A DNA stretch of 64,000 bases from Mesorhizobium caraganae (GCF_016836705.1 NZ_JAFCGY010000009.1:1-64000); one strand, 5' to 3'. Positions 17,372-26,285 are shown, counted from the stretch's first letter. Notes: generated by a model not told the origin, from the sequence alone. Numbers and translations are program-made.

Positions 17372-17668
17372 TCAGCCGATGATGCCCATAATGTCGGATT
17401 CCTTCATGATCAGAAGGTCTTCGCCATTGAGCTTGACTTCGGTGCCCGACCACTTGCCGAACAGGATGCGGTCGCCAGCCTTGACGTCCAGGGGAACCAG
17501 CTTGCCAGCTTCGTCACGAGCGCCGGAGCCGACGGCGATGATCTCGCCTTCCTGCGGCTTTTCCTTTGCCGTATCCGGGATGATGATCCCGCCGGCGGTC
17601 TTGGATTCGGATTCGACCCGGCGAACGACCACGCGGTCATGAAGCGGGCGGAACTTCGACTTTGCCAT
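17372..17668 (-). CDS. groES: Co-chaperonin GroES (Hsp10)
   Basis: A 98-residue GroES, full length, with '[13 protein letters not shown]', the mobile-loop segment '[19 protein letters not shown]', and '[19 protein letters not shown]'. It caps the GroEL cavity. The start at 17668 (MAKSKF) has GAGGAAG upstream and matches all known homologues; a start at 17737 would translate through the CIRCE operator. First gene of the groESL heat-shock operon. Confidence 0.98.
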   Translation of the reverse strand: MAKSKFRPLHDRVVVRRVESESKTAGGIIIPDTAKEKPQEGEIIAVGSGARDEAGKLVPLDVKAGDRILFGKWSGTEVKLNGEDLLIMKESDIMGIIG

Positions 17669-17730
17669 TTTTTCTTCCTCGAATGAGAACGGTGAGAACA
17701 GTTCCTCCATCCGGCGATGCCGGACATGCG

Positions 17731-17757
17731 TTAGCACTCACCAAGGGAGAGTGCTAA
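17731..17757. promoter_or_regulatory. CIRCE operator
   Basis: Perfect TTAGCACTC, nine-base spacer, GAGTGCTAA, the canonical HrcA-binding element. It lies 63 bases upstream of the groES start, just after the predicted promoter, so HrcA bound here would repress groESL at normal temperature. hrcA itself is not in this window. Confidence 0.97.
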
Positions 17758-17766
17758 CGTGGCGCT

Positions 17767-17795
17767 GAAATAGGCGCGTGGCTTTCGAGAGTCAA
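17767..17795 (-). promoter_or_regulatory. Predicted groESL promoter
   Basis: On the minus strand TTGACT (17795-17790), 17-base spacer, TATTTC (17772-17767), placing the transcription start at about the upstream edge of the CIRCE element. Spacing is ideal for the vegetative sigma factor. A heat-shock sigma promoter is not obvious in addition. Confidence 0.6.
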
Positions 17796-17853
17796 GGCGA
17801 GCGGTGGGCTCAATTTGCTCCAATTTGAGCCCTGCCGTGGTCTGACGGGAAGC

Positions 17854-18651
17854 CTAGCGACGCCTCGGCGATCCAAGCACCAGCAGAGGGCATCGTTCCG
17901 CCAGCGGATAGGAGCCGCTCGGCACGACGCGCACGTCGCCGAACCACGCACTCGCCTCATCGACCAGCACGGCCAGCGTCGCGAAGCTGTAGCCTACGTC
18001 GGAGCCGGCATAGACGTCGATCGTGTTGATCGACGCGATGCTCCATCCCGTCCGCGCGGCAAGGGCCTCGCGGTCGGGGAACAGGCCGTCGAATGTCTCG
18101 CGGATCATTCGCACCTGGATCGCGAAATCCGGGCCGCCCGTGGTGCACGCCATGGCGATCCGCCATTTGAGCGCGTGGAAATTCTCGATCGCACCGGCCA
18201 GCACCTGGGCTTCAATGCTGGCCAGATCCTCGGTCGTTTCCGGGGCGGCGAAAACGCGGATCGCGGCACGCCCGCCGGGTCTCAGGACCCTGGCGATTTC
18301 GCCATGCAGGCGATTGCGCGCCGCCTTCGAGGCGACGGCGGACAGGCATCCGTCGCCAATGACTGCCTCGGTGCTGGCCCCGGCAACCGGCAGATCCAGC
18401 CAGTTTCCAGCCATCGCGCTGCGCGAGGCATTGTCGCCTGCCCATACGCCCGAGATCATGGCCGCCGATTGGTCGATTGCCAGCATCGATCTGCCGAGCA
18501 CGGCAAGTTCCGGCGTCACCCCCAGGAGCAGGACATCGGCATTTGCCAGGCTGACTTCGCGCTCGAATATACCAACGGTTTCCGGCGTCGGCCGAAGCGG
18601 CGCGTCCAGAAGCCTCCAGTGACGGTGATAATTGTCCCAATGATTTGTCAT
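17854..18651 (-). CDS. Class I SAM-dependent methyltransferase
   Basis: A 265-residue protein with the methyltransferase domain in the first 140 residues: a variant motif I 'VLLLGVTPELAVLG', the acidic strand end 'MLAIDQSAAMI', 'NWLDLPVAGASTEAVIGDG' and 'IARVLRPGGRAAIRVF' (motif post-I and IV-V region). The C-terminal half is a less familiar accessory domain. The gene is divergent from an ATP-grasp gene at 18736 with 84 bases between. Substrate unknown. Confidence 0.78.
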   Translation of the reverse strand: MTNHWDNYHRHWRLLDAPLRPTPETVGIFEREVSLANADVLLLGVTPELAVLGRSMLAIDQSAAMISGVWAGDNASRSAMAGNWLDLPVAGASTEAVIGDGCLSAVASKAARNRLHGEIARVLRPGGRAAIRVFAAPETTEDLASIEAQVLAGAIENFHALKWRIAMACTTGGPDFAIQVRMIRETFDGLFPDREALAARTGWSIASINTIDVYAGSDVGYSFATLAVLVDEASAWFGDVRVVPSGSYPLAERCPLLVLGSPRRR

Positions 18652-18735
18652 GCTGCCTTTGCAGAGTCCGAGACGTCTGGCTTTTGGTGTTCACAGTCGC
18701 CTATTAGAAAATTGCAGGAAATCAAAAGGCTGTCT

Positions 18736-19587
18736 GTGGCACGAATTGTCGTCGTAACGCATGAGCACGATCGGTTCCAGAGCGGTCGCAACCTCTTACT
18801 GCGCAGGTCGAGCCCCTATATGCTTTTCGATGTTCTCGAAGAACTGAAAAGGCGCGGCCATTCGGTCCGGGTTCAGCAAGGCCCGGCCATGACGCACAGT
18901 GCCGACATCGCAATTCTACATGTCGATGCAACCGTCACACCGGCGGATTATCTCGACTATGCGCGGGGTTTTCCACTCTGCCTCAATCTCGCAACGGCCG
19001 ACATCTCCAAGCGACGGGTCAGCGGCGCGTTGCTAACGCATGACGACGCCTGGCAAGGCCCGGTCATCGTCAAAACCAATCTCAACAATCAGGGCATTCC
19101 GGAGACGTTCCTCAACCGGCGATCCAGGCGCGCGGGCAAGCAGCCACCTTTTCCCGATGTGCAGGGGCTGCAGCCCTACGAGGTCTACGAGTCTGTTGGC
19201 GACGTCCCGGACGGCGTCTTCGGCGACGACGATCTGGTCGTGGAAAAGTTCATTGCCGAACGGGAACCCGATGGCTTCGCAATGCGGTTCTGGGTGTTTT
19301 GCGGAGAGAGCGAGCGTTGCACCCGCTACGTGTCACCAAACGGCCTCGTCAAGGCATCTGAAACGATCCGACGTGAGCCTGTCCCTGTTCCTGACGAGAT
19401 CCGCGAGCGGCGACGAGAACTCGGCTTCGACTACGGCAAATTCGATTTCGTCATGCATGAGGGCAGGGCGATCCTGCTCGATGCCAACAAGACGCCGGGC
19501 CGTCCCAAAAACCTGGTGAAAATGTTTGCGGCCGGCGCCGCCCATCTGGCCGACGGCTTCGAGGGCCTCATGCACCGGGCGCGATAG
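18736..19587 (+). CDS. ATP-grasp-type (RimK-like) protein
   Basis: A 283-residue cytoplasmic protein. The reading frame becomes protein-like at the GTG at 18736 (VARIVVVTHEHDRF). Later blocks resemble ATP-grasp ligases: 'GPVIVKTNLNNQG' (ATP-binding lysine region), 'DDLVVEKFIAERE', and the metal-binding end 'DYGKFDFVMHEGRAILLDANKTPG'. ATP-grasp enzymes join a carboxylate to an amine or thiol through an acyl phosphate. The start is uncertain: there is an AGGAAA about 15 bases before the GTG and an in-frame TTG further upstream. It is paired divergently with the methyltransferase. Confidence 0.68.
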   Translation: MARIVVVTHEHDRFQSGRNLLLRRSSPYMLFDVLEELKRRGHSVRVQQGPAMTHSADIAILHVDATVTPADYLDYARGFPLCLNLATADISKRRVSGALLTHDDAWQGPVIVKTNLNNQGIPETFLNRRSRRAGKQPPFPDVQGLQPYEVYESVGDVPDGVFGDDDLVVEKFIAEREPDGFAMRFWVFCGESERCTRYVSPNGLVKASETIRREPVPVPDEIRERRRELGFDYGKFDFVMHEGRAILLDANKTPGRPKNLVKMFAAGAAHLADGFEGLMHRAR

Positions 19588-19597
19588 GCCTTCTCGC

Positions 19598-20224
19598 CTA
19601 AAGAAACTGGCGCAGCTGCGTGTGAATGATCGACCGATAGTCCTCGATCGTATGGCGGCTTTCCGTTTCGTCCTGGGTCAGCGCCATGCGCACGACGCCT
19701 CCGGCAAGCTGGAAGATCAGGAAGACCATGCGCCCGAACTCCTGGCGCCGTTCGGCCGCGAGAAACGGGCCGACATGGTCGCAGAACATCGCCGCCTGGC
19801 GCCGGGTCTCGGCGATATCTAGATTTTGCAGCGCCTTGTCGGCCTGGATGGCATTCTGCAGGTCCTGGATGGCCGGGTCACCGGCGACACGTTCATAGTA
19901 ATCGTCGAGCAGCCGGTCGGCGGCGGCGATGACGTCGCTCAGTCCGCCAATGTCGGCAACGATCACGGCAAGCCGGGCGCGGCTCACTTCCGAGAAACGC
20001 TCGTAGAGCATCGCCAGGATCGCCGACTTGTTTGGGAAGTAATGATAGACGGTGGCGATCGGCCCGCCGGCCAGCGCGCCGACTTCCTTCATGGTGACGG
20101 CGTCGATGCCCTTTTCGCCGATCAGCCGCATGGTCGTCGACAGGATGGCGTCGATACGCTCGCGGCTGCGCTCCTGCTTCGGCCTGCGCCTCGGTTCGGT
20201 CGCCGTTCTCACTGCTTCGTTCAT
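19598..20224 (-). CDS. TetR-family regulator
   Basis: A 208-residue TetR protein; HTH at about residues 18-62 ('RIDAILSTTMRLIGEKG', 'TVYHYFPNKSAILAML'). The start at 20224 (MNEAVRTATEP) has GAGAGGGTGG upstream and keeps the N-terminal basic arm typical of the family; a start at 20299 would run into the operator region. It is divergent from an MFS transporter gene, with a perfect palindrome at 20330-20346, so it is likely the pump's repressor. Confidence 0.88.
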   Translation of the reverse strand: MNEAVRTATEPRRRPKQERSRERIDAILSTTMRLIGEKGIDAVTMKEVGALAGGPIATVYHYFPNKSAILAMLYERFSEVSRARLAVIVADIGGLSDVIAAADRLLDDYYERVAGDPAIQDLQNAIQADKALQNLDIAETRRQAAMFCDHVGPFLAAERRQEFGRMVFLIFQLAGGVVRMALTQDETESRHTIEDYRSIIHTQLRQFL

Positions 20225-20329
20225 GCCGCCACCCTCTCGATCGCCAAGTCCATTCGATCCCCAGCCTTGCTGATGCCGCGCCTCACCAATGATTGACAAA
20301 CGAATATGATCGAGTATCAGTTTCTAAAT

Positions 20330-20346
20330 ACTGACAGATTGTCAGT
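20330..20346. promoter_or_regulatory. Probable TetR operator upstream of the MFS gene
   Basis: Perfect ACTGACA-GAT-TGTCAGT palindrome, about 105 bases from the TetR ATG and 38 bases upstream of the MFS GTG. Assignment to the adjacent TetR is by position and symmetry. Confidence 0.7.
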
Positions 20347-20383
20347 TTTTGTGCCGTCAGGCAAGGACGTTTGGGAGACGCCC

Positions 20384-21571
20384 GTGACTTCTGTTGGTAA
20401 CGCCGATGCCGGAAACGGCGACTGGCTGGTCGGCAATCCGACCGCCGCGCAATTGGCCTCGGCGCTGTGGATCGGTTCGGTCGGCCTGCTCATCCTCGGC
20501 CTGCAGCCGGTGTTGCTCGGCGCGCTCTACACCGAGGGCCATGTCAGCGGCGACGAACTCGCGCTGGTCGCCACGGCGGAGATGATCGCCATCGGCATCG
20601 GCTCGGCGGTCATCGCGATGCTGCTCTCCGCGCGCAATATGCGTTGGAAGAGTGCGGTCCTTCTGGCCCTGCTGGCGCTGGCGAACTGGGCAACCGCCTA
20701 TGCGGTCAGCCCGAATTCGCTGATTGGCGCCCGCACTGTCGCCGGTCTCGCCGAAGGTGGCCTGGTGGCGGTCGCCACCGAACTGATCGCCCGATCGCGC
20801 CGGGCCGAGCGCATCGGCGGCTATTTCGTCACCATCCAGACCCTGGCGCAATGCGCGCTGGCGCTCTTGCTGGCGCTTTACGTCATCCCGGCTGCCGGAT
20901 CGGCCGGCGGCTTCATCGTTCTTGCCGTCGTCTGCATCGCCTCGCTGGCGGTCGCCTTCATCGTCCCGGACAACTATGCCGACCTGCCGAAGGAGGAGAA
21001 TTTGGGCAATGTGCTGACCGTTCCTTCGCTCACCGCTCTGCTGTGCGTCTTCTGCTACTTCATGTTCTTCGGCTCGGTCTGGGCCTTTCTCGAGCCGCTC
21101 GGCGCGCAATACGGCATTGACGGGCGCACCGTCGGCTTGATCGTCTCCGCCAGCCTTGCGATCCAGGTGCTGGGCGCGATGACGGCGACCGTCTTCGAAG
21201 CGCGCATCGGCTACCGCTTCGCCATAGTGGCGATCGGCGTGGTAGCTGTCGCCTGTTCCGCGGTGCTGGCCAGTAGTCCAACCCTGACGATATTCTGGGC
21301 CGCCGCGCTGGTCATGGGCTTCATTCTTCTGTTCATCGTGCCTTATCAGATCCGGCTGGCGATCACCGCCGACGAGACGCGCACTGCAGTGCTCCTGGTG
21401 CCGGCTGCCCAACTCTTCGGTCTGGCCATCGGGCCGATCGCGGCATCGCTGCTGATCGACGGCAAGGATTTTCGGCCGGTACCGGAATTCGCCGCCGCGA
21501 GTGCCGCGGCCAGCGTCGCAATGCTCGGCCTGTTCATACTGGTCGCGCGCCGCCGCCGCGCCATCGCCTGA
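20384..21571 (+). CDS. MFS transporter
   Basis: A 395-residue integral membrane protein with about 12 hydrophobic segments in two bundles of six and the MFS-like loop 'ELIARSRRAERIGGYF' between helices. It most resembles drug or metabolite efflux carriers. The GTG at 20384 has GGGAG at good spacing and starts just before the first hydrophilic segment. An ATG at 20306 would place the TetR operator inside the gene and is rejected. The divergent TetR and operator suggest substrate-induced expression. Confidence 0.85.
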   Translation: MTSVGNADAGNGDWLVGNPTAAQLASALWIGSVGLLILGLQPVLLGALYTEGHVSGDELALVATAEMIAIGIGSAVIAMLLSARNMRWKSAVLLALLALANWATAYAVSPNSLIGARTVAGLAEGGLVAVATELIARSRRAERIGGYFVTIQTLAQCALALLLALYVIPAAGSAGGFIVLAVVCIASLAVAFIVPDNYADLPKEENLGNVLTVPSLTALLCVFCYFMFFGSVWAFLEPLGAQYGIDGRTVGLIVSASLAIQVLGAMTATVFEARIGYRFAIVAIGVVAVACSAVLASSPTLTIFWAAALVMGFILLFIVPYQIRLAITADETRTAVLLVPAAQLFGLAIGPIAASLLIDGKDFRPVPEFAAASAAASVAMLGLFILVARRRRAIA

Positions 21572-21623
21572 CCGAAACCATTCGTTCCGAAGACACGATG
21601 GCGTGAGCGTTCAGTCACGATAC

Positions 21624-21636
21624 TTGACTAAGTCAA
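21624..21636. promoter_or_regulatory. Possible MarR operator
   Basis: Palindrome TTGACT-A-AGTCAA, 37 bases before the start of the MarR-GNAT gene. MarR proteins commonly bind such short palindromes to control themselves. Assignment is by position only. Confidence 0.4.
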
Positions 21637-21672
21637 ATAAATGATCGATCGTTCTGGGGCAGGAGGCTGACC

Positions 21673-22608
21673 ATGACGATCCATCATCAACCCGGCAAGG
21701 AACGCATCGACGCGGTACGGGCTTTCAACCGCTTCTACACCCGCCAGATTGGTCTGCTCGACGAAGGCCTGCTGAAAAGTGCCTTCTCGTTGACCGAAGC
21801 GCGGGTGCTTTACGAACTGGCGCATCGCGACGGCCTGACGGCCACGGATCTCATTCGCGATCTCGGCCTCGACGCCGGCTATATCAGCCGGCTCCTGAAG
21901 AAGTTCGAGCACTTGCAGCTGATTTCGCGCACGGCGCTGGCGTCGGATGCGCGGCAATCGTCGATCACGCTGACGCCGGCGGGGCGGCAGGCCTTCGCGC
22001 CGCTGAACCGGGGTTCGCACGACCAGGTCGCGGCCTTGCTGGGGCGGCTCCCGGCTGCCGAACAGGACCGGCTGGTCAAGGCCATGCAGACGGTGCAGCA
22101 GCTCCTGGGCGAGAGCACAGAGCCCAAAGTCCCTTATATGCTCCGGCCCTTGCAGGTCGGCGACATCGGCTGGATTGTCCGCCGTCAGGGCCAGATCTAC
22201 GCGCAGGACTATGGCTGGGACGAAACCTATGAGGCGCTGGTCGCCGAAATCCTCGGCGCCTTCGTAAAATCCTTCGATCCAAAATGGGAGCGCAGCTGGA
22301 TCGCCGAGCGGCAAGGCGAGGTGGTCGGCTCGGTCTTCGTCGTGCGCAAGTCGGACGACGTAGCAAAACTGCGCCTGCTCTATGTCGAGCCTTCGGCGCG
22401 TGGCCTCGGTATCGGCAAGCGGCTGGTCGAAGAGTGCATCGGCTTTGCCCGCGCCAAAGGCTACAAGATGCTGACCCTGTGGACCAACGACATCCTGACC
22501 GCAGCCCGCCACATCTATGAGAGCGCCGGCTTCAAGCTGGCCGACGAAGAGCGCCACCACGCCTTCGGCAAGGATCTGGTCGGCCAGAACTGGAACCTGG
22601 AGCTGTAG
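21673..22608 (+). CDS. MarR-GNAT fusion protein
   Basis: A 311-residue protein with two domains. Residues 1-145 form a MarR winged helix ('LTEARVLYELAHRDGLTATDL', 'DAGYISRLLKKFEHLQLI', 'DARQSSITLTPAG' wing). Residues 155-311 form a GNAT acetyltransferase with the acetyl-CoA loop 'RGLGIGKRLVEECI' and 'AARHIYESAGF'. Such fusions are widespread in bacteria; the acetylation target and the ligand are unknown. The ATG at 21673 is followed directly by the MarR helix 1. Confidence 0.92.
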   Translation: MTIHHQPGKERIDAVRAFNRFYTRQIGLLDEGLLKSAFSLTEARVLYELAHRDGLTATDLIRDLGLDAGYISRLLKKFEHLQLISRTALASDARQSSITLTPAGRQAFAPLNRGSHDQVAALLGRLPAAEQDRLVKAMQTVQQLLGESTEPKVPYMLRPLQVGDIGWIVRRQGQIYAQDYGWDETYEALVAEILGAFVKSFDPKWERSWIAERQGEVVGSVFVVRKSDDVAKLRLLYVEPSARGLGIGKRLVEECIGFARAKGYKMLTLWTNDILTAARHIYESAGFKLADEERHHAFGKDLVGQNWNLEL

Positions 22609-22634
22609 CGTCTTTCCCTTCCCATCGGATGATT

Positions 22635-23261
22635 TTAGTCGCCTTCGACAATACGGCAGGCGTGGAAACCAAAGACCCTGCCCATTTTTGCCGCTCGTAG
22701 CGCCTGGGTCAGCTTGTCGCTCAGGAAAAAAATCCGTTTTAAGGGCGGACTCACCCACAGATCGGGGCCCCCAAGGGCGGCCCGGCTAACCGCAACGTCA
22801 TCGTCATGAAGATTTGGCGGCATTCTGAAACCGCCGATACCATATTCAATAACCCTCTGTGAATGTTCGCGCAGAAAAGCATCTTTGCGCTCGCCGATGT
22901 TGAGGCAAAAATACCCCCCCTCCACCAGCGTCTTGCGGTCATGCTGGAAAAGCTTGATCGGATAAAGTGAGGAATGGCCGAGATCGAATTGCCGCAGCAC
23001 ATCGGCGCAGGCTGCCGAAACCACCACCGCGCCGGCGGCAAGCACGAGATCCGCTTGCTTCTTTTCTTTCTTGTCCGGGTAGTTGGCGAATATCTCCTTC
23101 GGGAAATGCTCGGCCGACATCCGTTCGCCCGCTTCGTTCGCCTCGGCCATCTGGCCAAGGTTCATTCCCGTCGGCAACGGGTCAGCGGTGAACCCCTTGA
23201 TCCGTGATGAGTCCATGAAGGCGCGACTGGCCCAGACCCGTTCGTTTCGAGACTGTGTCAT
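22635..23261 (-). CDS. Imm11-like (DUF1629) protein, possible orphan immunity protein
   Basis: A 208-residue soluble protein. The middle and end match the pattern of the Imm11/DUF1629 family: 'VLRQFDLGHSSLYPIKLFQHD', 'YFCLNIGERKDAF', 'DDDVAVSRAALGGPDLWV', 'RIFFLSDKLTQALRAAK'. Imm11 proteins are proposed antidotes for polymorphic toxins. No toxin gene adjoins it; the neighbours are the MarR-GNAT gene and an AraC gene. The start at 23261 (MTQSRNERV) is chosen because an AGGAG lies upstream, although 12 bases away. The 23262-23444 region shows nothing I recognise. Confidence 0.65.
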   Translation of the reverse strand: MTQSRNERVWASRAFMDSSRIKGFTADPLPTGMNLGQMAEANEAGERMSAEHFPKEIFANYPDKKEKKQADLVLAAGAVVVSAACADVLRQFDLGHSSLYPIKLFQHDRKTLVEGGYFCLNIGERKDAFLREHSQRVIEYGIGGFRMPPNLHDDDVAVSRAALGGPDLWVSPPLKRIFFLSDKLTQALRAAKMGRVFGFHACRIVEGD

Positions 23262-23444
23262 CGCGGCGATAATCTCCTGGAATTCAGTTCCAAGCAACTT
23301 CCATCAAGTAACTTGTATCCAGAAAGATCGCTAGCTTCGACATCATGTCTTCTCAGTATTTCATTTTTCCTGCCCTGCTAGGCCTCGGCCCTTCAGATGC
23401 GCGCCCAAAAACGTTTCGAGAAACCTGGGCACTTCGAAGCCCGG

Positions 23445-24278
23445 CTAGCCCTTGACCGGGATCCAGATCTCCAGCCCGCCATTTCCGCTGCGTGGATCGA
23501 ACTCCGGCCCGTAGCGCTCGAATTCGGGGCCGTCCGCTATCTCGTGGCCGGAGGCCGGCAGCCATTTGTTCCAGATCGTGTTGACGGTGCGGCGGATGGT
23601 CGAGATGTGCTCGGCATGGGTGAAGATTGCGTATTTCTGTGCCGGCACCCGCACCCGGGAAAGCTCTTTCGGCAGGTCGGAGAAATCCAGGACTTCGATG
23701 CCGGCGATGTAATCGAAATTGCCGGCATCGTCGCCGTTGACGCAGACGCCATAGGCGACATCGCCGGTCTCGCCCGGAATGTTGCCGATATAGGGACCGA
23801 AGCGCTGCCATTGCATCGGAATGGCGGCGCTGGATTCGCAGCTGTAGCGCTCGCCGAGTCCGGCGATGAGGAACGGCCGGCCAGCCTCGAAGCGTGGCGG
23901 CTGCAGTGAGGCGAGAAAGGACTGGTCCATCAGGATCGGTTCCACGAGGTCGAGGTTGCTGAGGCTGCCCTGCGCACGCACCAGTTCCGGCGTGGTGCCG
24001 AACTGGTCGCGGAAGGCACGGGTGAAGGCCTCATGCGAGGCGTAGCCGGCATCAAGCGCGACTGAGAGGATGTCGGGCGCGCCACCGGCCAGCTTGCGCG
24101 CCGCTTCGGTCAGCCGGCGCGCGCGCATATAGCCCATCACCGAACGGCCGGTGGCGGCGCCGAAAGCGCGCGTCACATGAAAGCGCGACACGCCGCTGCT
24201 GTGCGCGACATCGTCGAGCGAGATCGCTTCCGGCAGATGGCTTTCGACAAACCACAGCGCTTTCTCGGTCGGGTTCAT
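23445..24278 (-). CDS. AraC-family regulator with GyrI-like effector domain
   Basis: A 277-residue protein. The N-terminal third is a double helix-turn-helix AraC domain ('ISLDDVAHSSGVSRFHVTRAF', 'LSVALDAGYASHEAFTRAFRD'); the C-terminal part, from about residue 115, is a GyrI-like/AraC_E_bind effector domain ('GDDAGNFDYIAGIEV', 'YAIFTHAEHISTIRRTV'). This Rob/SoxS-like plan senses small hydrophobic ligands. The ATG at 24278 has GAGG upstream. It is divergent from the winged-helix/TPR gene at 24423. Confidence 0.9.
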   Translation of the reverse strand: MNPTEKALWFVESHLPEAISLDDVAHSSGVSRFHVTRAFGAATGRSVMGYMRARRLTEAARKLAGGAPDILSVALDAGYASHEAFTRAFRDQFGTTPELVRAQGSLSNLDLVEPILMDQSFLASLQPPRFEAGRPFLIAGLGERYSCESSAAIPMQWQRFGPYIGNIPGETGDVAYGVCVNGDDAGNFDYIAGIEVLDFSDLPKELSRVRVPAQKYAIFTHAEHISTIRRTVNTIWNKWLPASGHEIADGPEFERYGPEFDPRSGNGGLEIWIPVKG

Positions 24279-24422
24279 GGCACCTCGCATTTGGCGGACC
24301 AACATTATCCATCGCGCCAACCGACAGTTTGATCGAAATTGCGCACTGGGCAATAATGCAGCATGTCCATGCCGTGTCGATGTGGGAATCGAGACGGCCC
24401 GATCCGGGGAGGGGTGTTCCCG

Positions 24423-25952
24423 ATGACAGCGACGGCTGCCGATCAGCTTTTCCGGTTTGGCGGGTTCACGCTCGACCTCGCCATGGGCACGCTGCGCGGT
24501 GTCAACGAGCCGCTGTTCCTGCGCCCCAAGGCCTACGCGTTGCTGTCGCATCTCGCCCGCAACATGGGCCGCGTCGTGCCGAAATCGGAGCTGATGGATG
24601 TGGTGTGGCCGGGCGTCTTCGTCACCGAGGATTCGCTCACCCAGTCGGTGCGCGAAATCCGCAAGGTGCTGGGCGATGACATGGTGCGCACCGTTTCCAA
24701 GCGCGGCTATATGCTTGCCGCCGAAGCGCAGACCGCGCCCGAGATCGGCGCGCAGCCGGTGGTGGCGGTGGTGCGCTTCCGCAACGAAAGCGGCGATCCG
24801 GCCGACGAGGCTATGGTCGATGGCTTTGCCGAGGACCTCATCAACGGCGTCGCGCGCTTCGGCACGGTTACCGTGCTTGCGCGGAACTCCAGCTTTTCCT
24901 TCGCTTCTTTCGGCCGTTCCGAATGGTCGCAAATCCGCGCCCGCATCGGCGCAGATTATCTGGTCGAAGGGTCGCTGCGCCGCCAGGGCGAGCATGTCGT
25001 CGTGGCCGTCAGCCTCGTCGACATCGCCACCGCCCGCCAGCTCTGGGGTGACCGGTTCCAGTCGCAGGGCGACGGCCTGTTTGCAATCGAGCGCGAGATC
25101 GTCGAGCAGATTGTCAGCCGGCTGGTCACGCGCGTCACCAATGCCGGTCTCGAACAGGCCTCGCGCAAGCCGGTGACCAGCCTTGCGGCCTATGAGCTTC
25201 TATTGCGCGGTTTTGCGATGTTGCGCGATCCGGCCCAGACCGACCAACGCAGCGCCGAAATCCTGTTCGAGGCGGCGATCGCCAAGGATCCAGGCTACGG
25301 CCTTGCCTACACCTATCTCGCTCTGGTGCGGGCCTTGGATGGAGAGTTCGGGCGCGCCAGCGATGCGGTGCTGCAAAATGCGCGCGATCTCGCCGACAAG
25401 GGCCTGGCCTTATCTCCGGACCAGCCGACCGGGCATCGCGTGCAGTCGCTGATCCGGCTCTATATGCGCGAGCATGAAGCCGCCGAGCAGCACATGCGCA
25501 TCGCGCTGCAGCTCAACCCCTATGACGCCGACAGCATCGAGCAGATGGGCATGCTGCTCACCATGCGCGGCCGGCCGCTCGAGGCGCTGACCTGGCTGGC
25601 GCGGGGCATCCGCATCGATCCCCTGCACCCGCACTGGTACCAGTTCGACCGCGCGCTGGCGCTCTACATGATGGGGGAATACCGGCAGGCGGCGGATGCG
25701 CTTGAGCTTGCAACGCGCCCGGCGCCCTGGATCCGCACCAGGCTGGCTGCCTGCTATGCCCAGATGGGCGAGATGGAGAAGGCGCGGCGGCAGATCGCCC
25801 TGATCGAGGAGGGCGATCCATTTTCGCCGATCGACTATGCGCTGCGTGGCGTGCCGTTCGAGAACAAGGCCGATGCCGAGCATCTCGCCGAGGGCGTCAG
25901 GCTGGCCCTCGGCGAGATCGAGCCGGGTCAATCAACGACCACGACGATGTAG
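24423..25952 (+). CDS. OmpR/CadC-type winged-helix protein with TPR repeats
   Basis: A 509-residue protein. Residues 5-100 form a trans_reg_C winged helix ('LFLRPKAYALLSHLARNMGR', 'EDSLTQSVREIRKVLGDD', 'VRTVSKRGYML'). A central domain ('VAVVRFRNESGDPADEAMVD') as in adenylate-cyclase-linked regulators follows, and the last 250 residues are TPR-like helical hairpins. No membrane segment is apparent, unlike true CadC. The ATG at 24423 has GGGGAGGGG nearby. Its end overlaps the convergent small gene by 25 bases. Confidence 0.85.
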   Translation: MTATAADQLFRFGGFTLDLAMGTLRGVNEPLFLRPKAYALLSHLARNMGRVVPKSELMDVVWPGVFVTEDSLTQSVREIRKVLGDDMVRTVSKRGYMLAAEAQTAPEIGAQPVVAVVRFRNESGDPADEAMVDGFAEDLINGVARFGTVTVLARNSSFSFASFGRSEWSQIRARIGADYLVEGSLRRQGEHVVVAVSLVDIATARQLWGDRFQSQGDGLFAIEREIVEQIVSRLVTRVTNAGLEQASRKPVTSLAAYELLLRGFAMLRDPAQTDQRSAEILFEAAIAKDPGYGLAYTYLALVRALDGEFGRASDAVLQNARDLADKGLALSPDQPTGHRVQSLIRLYMREHEAAEQHMRIALQLNPYDADSIEQMGMLLTMRGRPLEALTWLARGIRIDPLHPHWYQFDRALALYMMGEYRQAADALELATRPAPWIRTRLAACYAQMGEMEKARRQIALIEEGDPFSPIDYALRGVPFENKADAEHLAEGVRLALGEIEPGQSTTTTM

Positions 25953-26260
25953 CGGCCCTGATAGGCCCTGTAATAGGTGCCGCCGCAACGCCAGACGTCG
26001 AAGCCGTTGACCTTGGTGCGCACGCAGCCTGCCGGCAGCGTGGCGACCCAAGCCGTGGTGTGGCGCAGCACGCGCCATGCGGTGGTGCGGCGAGCAACGC
26101 CGGCGGCGCTGCGCGGTGTCCACGGCGCACCGACACGGGCCTGCGCCTCGCCGACCAGCGCGAGTGCTGGCACGGCGGCGCCGACGGTCTCGAGGGCGCT
26201 GAATGTTATGGCCAGAACGGCAGCCAGGGAGCGGATTTTCTTTAGGGAATTCATAGACAT
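25928..26260 (-). CDS. Small secreted protein of unknown function
   Basis: A 110-residue protein with a signal peptide (MSMNSLKKIRSLAAVLAITF...) and a mature part ending in a cysteine pair ('AGCVRTKVNGFDVWRCGGTYYR') and a Val-rich tail 'RYIVVVVD'. Similar small secreted proteins with this 'WRCGGTYY' block occur in rhizobia without known function. The start at 26260 has GGAG eight bases upstream; an ATG at 26266 is too close to that site. Convergent overlap of 25 bases with the winged-helix gene. Confidence 0.65.
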   Translation of the reverse strand: MSMNSLKKIRSLAAVLAITFSALETVGAAVPALALVGEAQARVGAPWTPRSAAGVARRTTAWRVLRHTTAWVATLPAGCVRTKVNGFDVWRCGGTYYRAYQGRYIVVVVD

Positions 26261-26285
26261 TTTCATTTCTCCAGATGTTGAAAGT

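Noticed and set aside
21673..23261. MarR-GNAT gene and Imm11-like gene as a toxin-antitoxin pair
   Set aside because: GNAT toxins are small and lack a fused MarR domain, and the two genes converge instead of forming an operon.
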